Origin: Hyphomicrobium sulfonivorans
GTDB taxonomy: Bacteria; Pseudomonadota; Alphaproteobacteria; Rhizobiales; Hyphomicrobiaceae
Assembly: GCF_013306565.1 (NCBI RefSeq)
Contig: NZ_PZPO01000004.1
Location: 496,001 to 560,000 of the forward strand
DNA: 64,000 nt
Direction: 5' to 3'
Below are positions 25,743 through 34,791 of this stretch, piece by piece. The position numbers and the translations under genes are program-made. Position 1 is the first letter of the stretch, and every line of letters starts with the position of its first letter. The notes under the pieces are model-generated. The model saw only the letters and a program-made list of their open reading frames with translations, had not been told where the DNA came from and ran no database searches.

Positions 25743-27743
25743 TCACTGTTCCGCCACGGCTGCCGATGGCAGCGCATGTTCCGCCTGATAGTGCAGCGGA
25801 CCGCCACGGAACGGCGCGAAGCCGGTTCCGAAAATGACGCCTGCATCGACCAGATCGGCACTGGCGACAATGCCGTCGTCGAGGCTCTTCTGGGCTTCAG
25901 CGATCAGCGGCGCGACCAGCTCACGGCCGAGGCGCTCCATCTCGACCCTATCGAACACGCGGTCGCCTTTCAGCGGCTTGCGGTCCTTCCAGACATAAAA
26001 TCCTTCGCCTGACTTCTTGCCCAGCTTGCCCGCCGCGACCAGCCGATCCAGTTGCGAGCCTTCCGACGAGAAACCGAGAATGCGGGCAACGTGCGCGCAC
26101 ACATCGAGACCCACGGTATCGGCCAATTCAATCGGCCCCATCGGCATGCCGAATGTGCGCGCCGCTTCGTCGATGCGCTCCTTGTCCTCGCCCTGCTCAA
26201 TCAACTTCATCGCGCCGAACATGTACGGCGTCAGCACGCGATTGACGAGGAAGCCGGGCACGCTCTTGGTGATGAGCGGAAACTTGTCGATGGCGGTGAC
26301 GAACGCAGCGCCACGGCTTACTTCGTCCTCGCGCGATTGCTCACCGCGCACCACTTCCACCAGCGGCATCATCGCCACCGGATTGAAGAAGTGCAGGCCG
26401 ATGAGCCGCCCCGGATCGGGCAACCCCGCAGCAATGTCCTCGATTTGCAGCGATGACGTGTTCGTCGCCAGCAGCGCACCGGGCTTCAGCCTGTTTGCAA
26501 CTTCGGCCAGCACCGTCCGTTTGATGTCGAGCTTTTCAACGATGGCCTCGATCACCACGTCGGCGCGCGCAACACCCTCGCCATTCGGATCAGCAATCAG
26601 ACGCGCCTTCGCGGCATCGCGCTGTGGCTTGGTCTTGAACTTGCGCGCGAACAGTTTGCCCTGGGCTGCGATGCCCTTCGCAATCTGCTCCGGCGAAACG
26701 TCCTGCAGCGTCACTTCCATGCCGCGCGCCACGCACCAGCCTGCAATGTCCGCGCCCATCGTGCCCGCACCGATGACATGCGCACGCAATGGCTTCCACG
26801 CCAGCTTCTTCGGCGCCTGCCCCTTAAGCAGTTCCGACAGCTTGAACACGCGGCGCAGATTGCGCGACTGATCGGAAACCATCAGCGGCGCGAACGCGCG
26901 CGTTTCCGCCGCCTTCATCGCCTCTTCATTGCCGCCATGGCGCTCGAAAAGTTCAATCAGCCGATAGGGCGCGGGATAATGATCCTCGCGCACTTTCTTG
27001 GCCACTTCACCGCGCATGCGCTTGGCCAGAAATTCGCGCGCCGGCCATTTCGTCAGCGCCTGCTTGGCAAAGCCTGCCGGTTTGGATTTGCGCCCGCGCA
27101 AAATTGCCTTGCGCGCCGCCCAGGGCAGTGCACCGCGACTGTCTACCAGCTGATCAACAAAGCCACCAGCACGCGCGGCAGAAGCGGACAGCATCTTGCC
27201 GGTCAGCATCGCCTGCATGGCTGCAATCGGACCCGCCTGGCGGATGGAACGGGCCGTGCCGTTGAAGCCGGGGAAGATGCCGAGCTTCACCTCAGGGAAG
27301 CCAAGCTTGGTGCCCGCGTCACGGGTGGCGATGCGATAGTGGCACGCCAGCGCCAGTTCGAGACCGCCGCCCAGACAAAAGCCATTGATGGCGCACACCA
27401 CGGGCACCGGCAGACGTTCGAGCCGATCGAACAGCGCCGTCACCGGACGCAGCCGCTCATACACATCGCTTTCGGTTTTCATCTCCGCGAATTCGCGGAT
27501 ATCGGCGCCGACAATGAAGCCGCGCGGCTTGGCCGAGATGATCACCAGCCCGACGATGTTCTTGTCGCGCGCGCCGTCCTCGACGGCGGCAACGATGCGC
27601 CCAAGCTCCTCAAGCGGGCGGCGGCCGAGCGCGTTCTGGCTTTCACCCTCGCGGTCAAACTCGGCCCACGCGATGCCCCATTCGTCGACGGAAAAGCGCC
27701 AATCTTCAAGATCGGTGAGCGGATGGAATTTGGCCTTGAACAT
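25743..27743 (-). CDS. fadJ: Bifunctional enoyl-CoA hydratase / 3-hydroxyacyl-CoA dehydrogenase
   Basis: About 666-aa multifunctional beta-oxidation enzyme. The ATG at 27743 has AGGTC-type upstream sequence. The N-terminal crotonase part (about 1-290) has IVGADIREF and NGFCLGGGLELALACHYRIA, then GFPEVKLGIFPG with the catalytic glutamates. The C-terminal dehydrogenase has the NAD-binding VIGAGTMGADIAGWC (about 315), the NTSSLQIEDIA and HFFNPVAMMPLVEVV segments and the VPGFLVNRV region. It forms the alpha subunit of the trifunctional complex with the thiolase encoded next (25726), separated by 16 bases. Confidence 0.94.
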   Translation of the reverse strand: MFKAKFHPLTDLEDWRFSVDEWGIAWAEFDREGESQNALGRRPLEELGRIVAAVEDGARDKNIVGLVIISAKPRGFIVGADIREFAEMKTESDVYERLRPVTALFDRLERLPVPVVCAINGFCLGGGLELALACHYRIATRDAGTKLGFPEVKLGIFPGFNGTARSIRQAGPIAAMQAMLTGKMLSASAARAGGFVDQLVDSRGALPWAARKAILRGRKSKPAGFAKQALTKWPAREFLAKRMRGEVAKKVREDHYPAPYRLIELFERHGGNEEAMKAAETRAFAPLMVSDQSRNLRRVFKLSELLKGQAPKKLAWKPLRAHVIGAGTMGADIAGWCVARGMEVTLQDVSPEQIAKGIAAQGKLFARKFKTKPQRDAAKARLIADPNGEGVARADVVIEAIVEKLDIKRTVLAEVANRLKPGALLATNTSSLQIEDIAAGLPDPGRLIGLHFFNPVAMMPLVEVVRGEQSREDEVSRGAAFVTAIDKFPLITKSVPGFLVNRVLTPYMFGAMKLIEQGEDKERIDEAARTFGMPMGPIELADTVGLDVCAHVARILGFSSEGSQLDRLVAAGKLGKKSGEGFYVWKDRKPLKGDRVFDRVEMERLGRELVAPLIAEAQKSLDDGIVASADLVDAGVIFGTGFAPFRGGPLHYQAEHALPSAAVAEQ

Positions 27744-27856
27744 CTCGTGACCTGCCCTCTCACATCTGACCCACGTGCGCACCCGGCAGCGCAGGCCTAC
27801 ATTGGTCTCACGTCAAACGCCCAAACGTCATCGCGCGTCGCAACGGTTACGACGCC

Positions 27857-30400
27857 CTATTCCGCCGCAGCCTCAAAGCCCCGTCCGTGTCCGTTGCCGT
27901 TACCGTTTCCCGCGCCTGTGCCATTGGAGCCGCTGCGGCTGCTGCCGTTGCTGAACGGCGAACCGGAGCGATAGTTGGGCTTCAATGCGGCGGGATCGAA
28001 GTTGTCGACAGCAATCACGCGGGCGATCAACGCTTCGAGATCGCGCAACTGCTGACCTTCGCTTTCAGTCACCGCGCCTCTCTCGATCGCCTCACCGATC
28101 CAGTCGACGCCGTGATAGCGGTGGACGAGGCCGTCGCGCACCGCGCGATCCAGCTTCTTCTCCGCCTGCTCAGCGGCAATCGCCTTCTTCAGCGCAACTT
28201 CGAGCAGTCCGGTCGGATCATCGGGATCGTGCGACACATAGATGTAGCGCGTCAGCCGGTCGCGAACGTCCTGCGACCCCAACACAAGCTGCACGGCGCG
28301 CTGGCCCAGCTCATCCGGCGCCGGACGATAGCGTGCGCCGAGCGGAAACACCGCTGCGCGCATCGCCCAGCGCACCGACGCCACCGGGAAATTGTCGATG
28401 GCACCGCGCATCGCTTCCTGGAAACGATAAAGCCCGTTCATGGCAGCGAGATCGACGAACGTGCGATCAACCGAGAGCCTGCCGTCGTCCTCAAAGCGCT
28501 TCAGCACGCAGGCAAGGATGTAAAGTTCCGACAGCGCATCGGCGAGACGGCCCGAAATCTTCTGGCGCGTCTTCAGTCGGCCGCCGAGCGTCGTGATGGT
28601 GAGATCGGCCACGAACGCGAAGCTGCGGGATGCGCGGCCAAGGTGGCGATACCAGTTCGCGGTATCGAAGGATTTTTCCGGTGCCGGCACAAACATCGAA
28701 CCGGTGATGCCGTGCAGGAACGCGCCCGCACCATTCGCGAATGTATAGGCCGCATGGCTTGAGAAGGCGCGGTCGAACTCTTCCAGCCCGCGCGCTTCGT
28801 TCTGATCCTGCGCCGCCTTGATCTCATCGACGAGATAGGGATGCGAACGCAACGCGCCCTGTGCAAACGTGATCAGCGTGCGCGTCAGGATATTGGCGCC
28901 TTCGACCGTGATGCCAATCGGAACCATCTGATAGGCCGATTGCAGATAGTTCGATGGGCCATCGCAGATCGCGCGGCCGCCGTGGATGTCGAACGCATCG
29001 TTGACCGAGCGGCGCATACGCTCCGTCGTCTGATATTTCATCAGCGCCGATAGCACCGATGGCCGTTCGCCGCGCGAAACCATCGCCGCCGTCACCGCGC
29101 GTGCAGCTTCGCTGGCGTAGGCGGTTTCGATCATGCGGGCGAGCGGCTCCTCAACGCCTTCCATGCGGGCGATCGGCAAACCGAACTGCCGGCGCAGGCG
29201 CGCATAGGCCGTGGTGAACCGCAGCATCGCCTTCGATCCCGCCGTCGCCACCGATGGCAGCGAAATTGCGCGGCCCGCCGACAAACACTCCATCAGCATG
29301 CGCCAGCCCTGCCCGGCCATCGCTTCGCCGCCGATGATCCAGTCCGCAGGAATGACAACGTTGCGGCCCCACGTCGGACCATTAGGGAATGCTGCACCCG
29401 ATGGCAGATGGCGGCGGCCGATCTGCACGCCCGGATGATCTGCCGGGATCATCGCAACCGTGATGCCGGGCTCGGTGCCTTTGCCCAACAGGTTGTCCGG
29501 ATCGAGCAGACGGAACGCAAGCCCGAGCAGCGTCGCCTTGGGCGCAAGTGTGATGTAGCGCTTGTCCCACGACAGGCGGATGGCGGGCTTGCCATCATCA
29601 CCGCGGAACACGGTGCCGATATCGCGCATGGTCGCGGCATCGGAGCCCGACGTCGGGCCGGTCAGCGCGAAGCATGGAATGTCGTCACCCCGTGCCAGTC
29701 GCGGCAGGTAATGTTCTTTCTGTTCGTCGGTGCCGTATTTTTCGATCAGCTCACCGGGGCCGAGCGAGTTCGGAACCATAACGATGATGACGGCGTCAGG
29801 AGAACGCGATGCAATCTTGCCGATGATCAGCGACTGCGCCTGCGCGGAAAATCCAAGACCGCCGTGCGCCTTTGAAATCAGCATGCCCAGGAAGCCGTGG
29901 CGTTTGGCGAAATCCCAGATCTCTTCGGGAATGTCGCGCTGCTGATGGCGCGCTTTCCAGTTGTCGATCAGACCGCACAGCTCTTCGGTCGGCCCGTCGA
30001 GAAACGCCTGCTCCTCCGGCGTCAACATCACCGACGGCATGGCGCGCAGCTTGTTCCAGTGCGGCTCGCCGGAAAACAGCTCCGCGTCGAAGCCAACGGT
30101 GCCCGCTTCAAGCGCCTGTGTTTCGGTTTCGGATACCTTCGGCAGCGTGCCACGCACGCGCTCGAACAGCGGCCCGGTCACCCGCGCGCGGCGCAACGAT
30201 GGAATTGCGAGCGCGGCAAAACTTGCAGCAGCAAACCAAAGCAGCGCGCCAAACAAACCCGCCGAACCATTGAAGGCGTCGGACTGCCAGAGCAGCGCTG
30301 CGATGGCGAGCGCAGCCGACCATGCCCACAGCGCAGGCTTGTACAGGCCAAGCACCAGAATGGCGCCGAGCAGCGCAACGCAAAACATAAGCCCGACCAT
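27857..30400 (-). CDS. fadE: Acyl-CoA dehydrogenase, FadE type
   Basis: 847-aa FAD-dependent enzyme that carries out the first beta-oxidation step on medium- and long-chain acyl-CoAs. The length and layout agree with the E. coli FadE type (about 814 aa): two N-terminal membrane helices (MVGLMFCVALLGAILVLGLY and a second pair), then the acyl-CoA dehydrogenase core from about 105 (HGFLGMLISKAHGGLGFS, CFALTGPTSGSDA) and a long C-terminal DUF1974-like domain. The last 40 residues are low-complexity Gly/Asn/Ser (GTGAGNGNGNGHG) and probably disordered. First gene of the fadE-fadJ-fadI operon, 113 bases before fadJ. Confidence 0.95.
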   Translation of the reverse strand: MVGLMFCVALLGAILVLGLYKPALWAWSAALAIAALLWQSDAFNGSAGLFGALLWFAAASFAALAIPSLRRARVTGPLFERVRGTLPKVSETETQALEAGTVGFDAELFSGEPHWNKLRAMPSVMLTPEEQAFLDGPTEELCGLIDNWKARHQQRDIPEEIWDFAKRHGFLGMLISKAHGGLGFSAQAQSLIIGKIASRSPDAVIIVMVPNSLGPGELIEKYGTDEQKEHYLPRLARGDDIPCFALTGPTSGSDAATMRDIGTVFRGDDGKPAIRLSWDKRYITLAPKATLLGLAFRLLDPDNLLGKGTEPGITVAMIPADHPGVQIGRRHLPSGAAFPNGPTWGRNVVIPADWIIGGEAMAGQGWRMLMECLSAGRAISLPSVATAGSKAMLRFTTAYARLRRQFGLPIARMEGVEEPLARMIETAYASEAARAVTAAMVSRGERPSVLSALMKYQTTERMRRSVNDAFDIHGGRAICDGPSNYLQSAYQMVPIGITVEGANILTRTLITFAQGALRSHPYLVDEIKAAQDQNEARGLEEFDRAFSSHAAYTFANGAGAFLHGITGSMFVPAPEKSFDTANWYRHLGRASRSFAFVADLTITTLGGRLKTRQKISGRLADALSELYILACVLKRFEDDGRLSVDRTFVDLAAMNGLYRFQEAMRGAIDNFPVASVRWAMRAAVFPLGARYRPAPDELGQRAVQLVLGSQDVRDRLTRYIYVSHDPDDPTGLLEVALKKAIAAEQAEKKLDRAVRDGLVHRYHGVDWIGEAIERGAVTESEGQQLRDLEALIARVIAVDNFDPAALKPNYRSGSPFSNGSSRSGSNGTGAGNGNGNGHGRGFEAAAE

Positions 30401-30600
30401 AACCCCTTACGCCTCCATACGGATCTTGACGCCCTGTCTGCGGCGGCTCTGTTAAATTAGGGCCACGGCTGTTGCATTGGCGTTAAGCTCAATCCGGGCT
30501 TGCCGTCCGTCCTCAATCGAGGCGCCGATGGCTGAGCCAGAACCCTGATATCGCCCCCATATTACGGCACTCCGCCACCGCGTCTCAGCATGCGCGCCAA

Positions 30601-30642
30601 CCTGTGGACAGCCTGTGGAAAACCCCGCGCATGACCTGTGGA
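30601..30642. repeat. Three phased CCTGTGGA boxes
   Basis: CCTGTGGA occurs at 30601-30608, 30612-30619 and 30635-30642, at intervals of 11 and 23 bases, close to one and two helical turns. They resemble the TGTGGA half of a DnaA box (TGTGGATAA), but the last bases do not match. Same-face binding of a regulator is an alternative. Confidence 0.4.
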
Positions 30643-30974
30643 GGGGTACGGCGCTCCTCAAACGCTCCAAGCGTCGAAAAAACAGTTCACCGTCTTCAAC
30701 GCGCCAACGCTGCAAATGGATTGGCACCGGCCAACCGGGCGACGCATTGGCAGATGACCCGAAGCGGATTGCGGACGCACACTCTCTGGCAACAGCATTG
30801 GCGCATCGATCTCCACGCACAGTTGCAACATCAAAACCGTCACCGGCTGTTGATTTCACATGCGCGGTCTTGCCTCGTGGGACGGGATGGGTTCCGATGA
30901 CTACAATGGGCCGCACGCTGCAAGGCGCGGTCGAATGTACCGCTGAACCGGCGGCGCTTATACGAAACCGAGGG

Positions 30975-30990
30975 CTACCCCCTCGGGTAG
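30975..30990. promoter_or_regulatory. Inverted repeat CTACCC-cctc-GGGTAG
   Basis: Perfect 6-base inverted repeat with a 4-base spacer, about 190 bases upstream of the class V aminotransferase ATG (31182). A transcription factor site (LuxR-type half-site spacing is possible) is the simplest reading. Confidence 0.35.
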
Positions 30991-31181
30991 TCTTGTGACC
31001 TCTGCGAACCATTCGTGCTGCAGGTGCGAAGGGTAACGGATTTACATTGGGTCGCACCGTAAGGGCGGTTTCAAGCCTTGCCGCCGGGGCCTTCTCTGCC
31101 CTAACTTCCCCGCGTCGTACCATTCACTGCCAGCCCGGGCCTGATGCGCGCGTTCGCTATCGCGCCCTCGGAGGAATATTG

Positions 31182-32411
31182 ATGACGATCTATCCTACTC
31201 TTGAAATCCCTGAGACCCTCGCCGCCGGCCCTGGCCCCGGCAACACCGATCCGCGCGTGCTTGAGCGCTTCGCCAAGACCGGCGTCGCCGACCACATGCA
31301 GAAGGACGTGGTGCGCGGCATGCTTGAGGCGAAGGAGATGCTTCGCGATCTCTGGGGCACCAAGAACGTTTATACTTATGGCGTTGCCGGCACCGGTTTC
31401 TCGGGCCTTGACTGCGTTCTTTCGCTGATCCTTCCGGGCGACACGGTCGTTGCATTCCCGAACGGCACGTTCTCGGGCATCGACAGCCTCACCATCCGCA
31501 TGAAGGCTGCCACCGCTGAAGAACTGGCCGCCAACCCGCTGAACCCGAACGCCTCCAGCGTCACCATCGTTGAGACCCCGCACGGCAAGCCGGTCACCGG
31601 CGAGCTGGTTGACAAGGTTCTCGCCGAGAAGAAGCCGAAGTGGGCATTCATGGCGCACTGGGAAACCGGTTCTGGCCGCATCAACGACCTCAAGGGCTTC
31701 TCTGACGCTTGCGTCAAGAATGGCGTGATGGGCATCGTTGACGCCGTTTCGAGCCTTGGCGTTGCCGACTTCAACATCGACGACTATCCGGGTGTTGTCG
31801 CCTGGGCTTCGTGTCCGCAGAAGGGCGTGCTGGCTCTGCCGCTCACCTATGCGCCTGTCAGCTTCACCGACAAGGCCATCGAGCAGGTCAAGGCTCGCGG
31901 CTGCCCGTCGTACGTCCACCACCCGATCCTGAATGCCCGCCACTGGGGCATCATCGACGGCAAGGACGTGCCGAACGCTGCCTACCATCAGACGCATTCT
32001 TGCTACGCCGTTGCCTCGTTCCACGAAGCGCTGCGCATCATCCTCAGCCATGGCCGCGCCAACAAGGCTGCTGATTATGCCTACCACGAGAAGGCTCTGC
32101 GCCAGGCCGTCGAGGCTCTGGGTTGCGAAGTCACCTCGGACATGACGAGCCTCGTCGTTCTCAACCTGCCGGGCGATCTGGCCGGTAAGGAGAAGGACCT
32201 CGTTGCTGGCGCCCGCGCCAAGGGCTTCGGCATCTGGCCGACCCTGTCCGAGCCGGTACAGGTCCGCATCGGCATCCTGAACCAGCTCTCGCAGCAGCAG
32301 ATCGAAGAAATCGTCAGCCGCTTTGCTGACGCCATGATCGAGATGGGCGCGAAGGTCGACAAGGCTGCCGTGCTCGGCGGTCTGAAGTCCTACTACGCAA
32401 AGGCTGCTTAA
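31182..32411 (+). CDS. Class V PLP-dependent aminotransferase, alanine/serine-glyoxylate aminotransferase-like
   Basis: 409-aa fold-type I PLP enzyme of the small-molecule amino donor-glyoxylate/pyruvate class. ATG 31182 has a strong GGAGGA 8 bases upstream. The PLP lysine is in SCPQKGVLALP (about residue 210) and the preceding WETGSGRIND and GIVDAVSSLGV segments are class V hallmarks. It differs from typical SgaA in the N terminus (YPTLEIPETLAAGPGPGNTDPRV), so the amino donor and acceptor are uncertain. Codon choice leans to GCT, GTT and CGC and avoids rare codons, as in highly expressed genes. A strong terminator follows, making a one-gene unit. Confidence 0.85.
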   Translation: MTIYPTLEIPETLAAGPGPGNTDPRVLERFAKTGVADHMQKDVVRGMLEAKEMLRDLWGTKNVYTYGVAGTGFSGLDCVLSLILPGDTVVAFPNGTFSGIDSLTIRMKAATAEELAANPLNPNASSVTIVETPHGKPVTGELVDKVLAEKKPKWAFMAHWETGSGRINDLKGFSDACVKNGVMGIVDAVSSLGVADFNIDDYPGVVAWASCPQKGVLALPLTYAPVSFTDKAIEQVKARGCPSYVHHPILNARHWGIIDGKDVPNAAYHQTHSCYAVASFHEALRIILSHGRANKAADYAYHEKALRQAVEALGCEVTSDMTSLVVLNLPGDLAGKEKDLVAGARAKGFGIWPTLSEPVQVRIGILNQLSQQQIEEIVSRFADAMIEMGAKVDKAAVLGGLKSYYAKAA

Positions 32412-32462
32412 TCGAAAGCAGCTCAGACAGCCTCCAGGCCGTCTGTTGCGTCAAATAAAAAG

Positions 32463-32492
32463 CCCGGGTTGCTTCGGCAGCCCGGGTTTTTT
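32463..32492 (+). terminator. Rho-independent terminator after the aminotransferase
   Basis: CCCGGG-ttgcttcggcag-CCCGGG with a run of six T residues directly after it, 52 bases past the stop codon. Typical strong intrinsic terminator, in keeping with a highly transcribed gene. Confidence 0.92.
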
Positions 32493-32678
32493 CATGCTTT
32501 CACTGCCTCGTGACACGATACTTGTGGATGAAGTCGTCACGCGTCCGCTGCAAACGGCCATTGCGCCGCAGCAATTATTGTCGTGCATCAGGCAGCCGCC
32601 ACAGCCCCATTGGGGTAGGTGCCGCACGCCCTGCTCTGGTCAACTCCGGCGTCAGAAAGCCCCTGGACCACGCCTAGA

Positions 32679-32777
32679 GTGCTTCCGGAAAAGTGGGAAC
32701 CGGTTTTCCGATAAGAAGCACGACAAAACAAACGGCTAGAGTCTTTCCGCGATTCAACGAAACGCCTGAAAGGCTCT
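32679..32777. repeat. Palindromic repeat family, copy C (composite)
   Basis: Left unit 32679-32721 (GTGCTTCCGGAAAAGTGGG..CCGGTTTTCCGATAAGAAGCAC). After a linker containing AAACAAACGGC, a second palindrome AGAGTCTTTC..GAAAGGCTCT (32738-32777) follows. The end of the second unit, TAGAGCC on the minus strand, supplies the TAG stop of the flavoprotein gene that ends at 32776. Copy D at 34148-34244 has the same two-unit layout. Confidence 0.9.
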
Positions 32778-34098
32778 AAAGCTGGCGCATCAGCGCCGTT
32801 CGATCGTTCAGCGCCTCGGCGATGATGTCGTGATACCAGGCCAGGCTTTCGTCGTAATTGCGCCGCCGCAGTTGCGCGCTCTCGCCCGGCAGCGAAACAA
32901 ACGCATCCCGCGCTTGCAGATACGGCCTGCCGTCCCGCTGGCCGGGCTCGTAGTCAGCGCCGATCTTGATCGTGTCAGCTTCGGCAATCAGCGACCAGCA
33001 GGTGTTGCGATACCGGGCCAGAACTGCACGGTCGCCATTGATCGCCGCCAGAATATCGCCCGCCACGACACGGCCGTGGCTGTTGGCCGAATAGGCCGAC
33101 TTCGGCATGTCGTTGGCAATCGTCGCATCGCCGATGACGTAAATGCCCTCCGCCTGCGCCGACATGAAATTCTGCGGTTGGATCGGACACCAGCCTGAAG
33201 CATCCGCACACCCCGCATCAATCGCAACCTGCCCCGCGGTTTGCGGAGGAATGACATTCACCACCGCGCCGCGCACCTTCAGGCCCGATGCCGTTTCAAC
33301 CGTCATCTCCTTCGGGTCAACGCGCACGACGTTGTTGTCATCAATCTCGTTGGTGAGGTTGAGATCGATGATCCCGTCGTAATACTTGCGGAACGCCTCT
33401 TCGAACGCGGCCTGCTTGGAAAAGTACGGCTTGGCATCGAACAGCAACAGCTTCGAGCGCGGCTTATGCGTCTTCAGATAATGCGCGATCATGCACGCGC
33501 GCTCATAAGGCCCCGGCGGACAGCGATAAGGATTTTTTGGCACCGTCATCACCACGACGCCGCCATCGTCCATCGCTTCGAGTTGCGCCATTAGCAGTTG
33601 CGTTTGCGGCCCGGCCGTCCACGCGTGCGGCATCACCGCATCCGCGACCTCGGCGGAGTAGCCTTCGATTGCGTCGTAGCGATACGAGATGCCGGGCGAC
33701 AGCACGAGATAATCGTATGCGATGGCGCTGCCATCACCGACGCGCACGCGCTTTTGCGCCCGATCGATCGCATCGGCCTGTCCGGTAACGACATCGATGC
33801 CAATCTTGCGCAGCCCGTCGTAACCGTGTTGTAGCGACTGGAACGTACGAAAGCCGCCGAAGACATGATTTGAATTGAAGCACGACGTGTAGATGGCGCG
33901 CTTCTCTATCACGGTGACGTTTGTATCGGGCGCCTGCCGCTTGACGATATGGGCCACCGTGCCGCCGCCTGCTCCGCCGCCGACCACCACGATCCGTGGC
34001 TTGGCGCGCACAACGGCGGGGGCGGCCAGCACCTCCGCTGCCTGGCTGCCAAACGCGGCGCCAGCAATCACTTGCCCGAATTGCCTGCGATTTATCAT
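32776..34098 (-). CDS. Sulfide dehydrogenase-type flavoprotein (SoxF/FccB-like)
   Basis: 440-aa periplasmic FAD protein similar to the flavoprotein subunit of flavocytochrome c sulfide dehydrogenase and to SoxF. ATG 34098 has AAGGCGCC upstream. Twin-arginine leader MINRRQFGQVIAGAAFGSQ, then FAD segments VVVGGGAGGGTVAHIVKRQ (about residue 36) and VIEKRAIYTSCF. The redox cysteines are likely those in YTSCFN and in the NTCW segment further on. A C-terminal GIYVIGDAT FAD motif (about 320) is present. It probably oxidises sulfide and hands electrons to a cytochrome not encoded here. The stop codon falls inside the palindromic repeat C. SoxYZ are divergently encoded next door. Confidence 0.88.
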   Translation of the reverse strand: MINRRQFGQVIAGAAFGSQAAEVLAAPAVVRAKPRIVVVGGGAGGGTVAHIVKRQAPDTNVTVIEKRAIYTSCFNSNHVFGGFRTFQSLQHGYDGLRKIGIDVVTGQADAIDRAQKRVRVGDGSAIAYDYLVLSPGISYRYDAIEGYSAEVADAVMPHAWTAGPQTQLLMAQLEAMDDGGVVVMTVPKNPYRCPPGPYERACMIAHYLKTHKPRSKLLLFDAKPYFSKQAAFEEAFRKYYDGIIDLNLTNEIDDNNVVRVDPKEMTVETASGLKVRGAVVNVIPPQTAGQVAIDAGCADASGWCPIQPQNFMSAQAEGIYVIGDATIANDMPKSAYSANSHGRVVAGDILAAINGDRAVLARYRNTCWSLIAEADTIKIGADYEPGQRDGRPYLQARDAFVSLPGESAQLRRRNYDESLAWYHDIIAEALNDRTALMRQL

Positions 34099-34147
34099 CT
34101 GGTGGCGCCTTGTTCCCGGCCGTGCGTAGCCATATCGTAGGCTTAGA

Positions 34148-34244
34148 GTGCTTCCGGAAAAGTGGGAACCGGTTTTCCGGCAAGAAGCACGGCCAAACAA
34201 ACGGCTGGAGCCTTTCCGCGATTCAACGAACCGCTGAAAGGCTC
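34148..34244. repeat. Palindromic repeat family, copy D (composite)
   Basis: Unit one 34148-34190 (GTGCTTCCGGAAAAGTGGG..CCGGTTTTCCGGCAAGAAGCAC) and unit two 34208-34244 (GAGCCTTTC..GAAAGGCTC), with the same linker AAACAAACGGCT as copy C. It fills the divergent promoter region of the flavoprotein gene and soxY. Confidence 0.92.
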
Positions 34245-34307
34245 AGCGCGCGCGCATCGGCAACTGACCTGTTGTAGGAGCGAGCGCTGCACGGCACTGG
34301 AGCCGAC

Positions 34308-34778
34308 ATGCTGGATCGACGGACATTTCTGCTTTCAGCCAGCGCAGCGGCCGCCACTGTTGCCCTTGTCGAAAGCGCGACGGCGCAAAACACGCAGCCG
34401 CTGGCGGCGGAGTATTCCGCTGAGTTCAAGTCCGAGCTTGCCAAGGTGCTGCAGCAGGCAACACCGCTAGAAAGCGGCATTGTGCTCGATCTGCCCGAGA
34501 GCGTCGATAACGGCGAATACGTGCCGATCACGATTGACGTTGCAAGCCCGATGACCCCGGATGATCACGTCAAATCCGTGTATCTGCTGTCGACCGCAAA
34601 TCCGCGCGCTCAGGTCGCGACGTTCCATTTCACGCCGCTATCTGGAAAGGCGCGCGTCACCAGCCGCATGCGGCTGGCGCAGACACAGGATGTCGTCGTT
34701 GTGGCAATGCTGAGCGGAGATCGCGTGCTGCTTACGCAGCGTCTCGTCGATGTCGGCGTTGGCGGCTGCGGTATCTGA
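34308..34778 (+). CDS. soxY: Sulfur carrier protein SoxY
   Basis: 156-aa periplasmic carrier on whose C-terminal cysteine sulfur intermediates are held during thiosulfate oxidation. Twin-arginine leader MLDRRTFLLSASAAA (about 26 residues). The SoxY domain follows with NGEYVPITIDVASPMTPDDHVKSVYLLSTANPR and ends in VGVGGCGI, so the final residue pattern is GGCGI instead of the usual GGCGG; the carrier Cys is present. GGAGCC precedes ATG. soxZ starts 13 bases after its stop, so they are co-transcribed and should form the SoxYZ heterodimer. Confidence 0.93.
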   Translation: MLDRRTFLLSASAAAATVALVESATAQNTQPLAAEYSAEFKSELAKVLQQATPLESGIVLDLPESVDNGEYVPITIDVASPMTPDDHVKSVYLLSTANPRAQVATFHFTPLSGKARVTSRMRLAQTQDVVVVAMLSGDRVLLTQRLVDVGVGGCGI

Positions 34779-34791
34779 TCGGGAGGCAAGG

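Larger units (their letters stand above)
30401..31181. other. Long noncoding region between fadE and the aminotransferase gene
   Basis: About 780 bases that must carry promoters for the divergent fadE operon and the aminotransferase gene. The ORFs that cross it (for example 30452-31123 minus) are Arg/Pro-rich, overlap each other and have no ribosome binding site, so I do not call genes. Noted inside: three CCTGTGGA boxes at 30601-30642, and an inverted repeat CTACCC-cctc-GGGTAG at 30975-30990. No known riboswitch was recognised. Confidence 0.55.

Noticed and set aside
30601..30642. Possible DnaA boxes (TGTGGA)
   Set aside because: Only the first six bases match the DnaA consensus, no dnaA, dnaN or AT-rich unwinding region is near, so a replication origin is unlikely.
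30452..31123. 223-codon frame on the minus strand between fadE and the aminotransferase gene
   Set aside because: Arg/Pro-rich with no ribosome binding site, overlaps other spurious frames and the repeats in the promoter region, and its composition matches GC-rich noncoding DNA.
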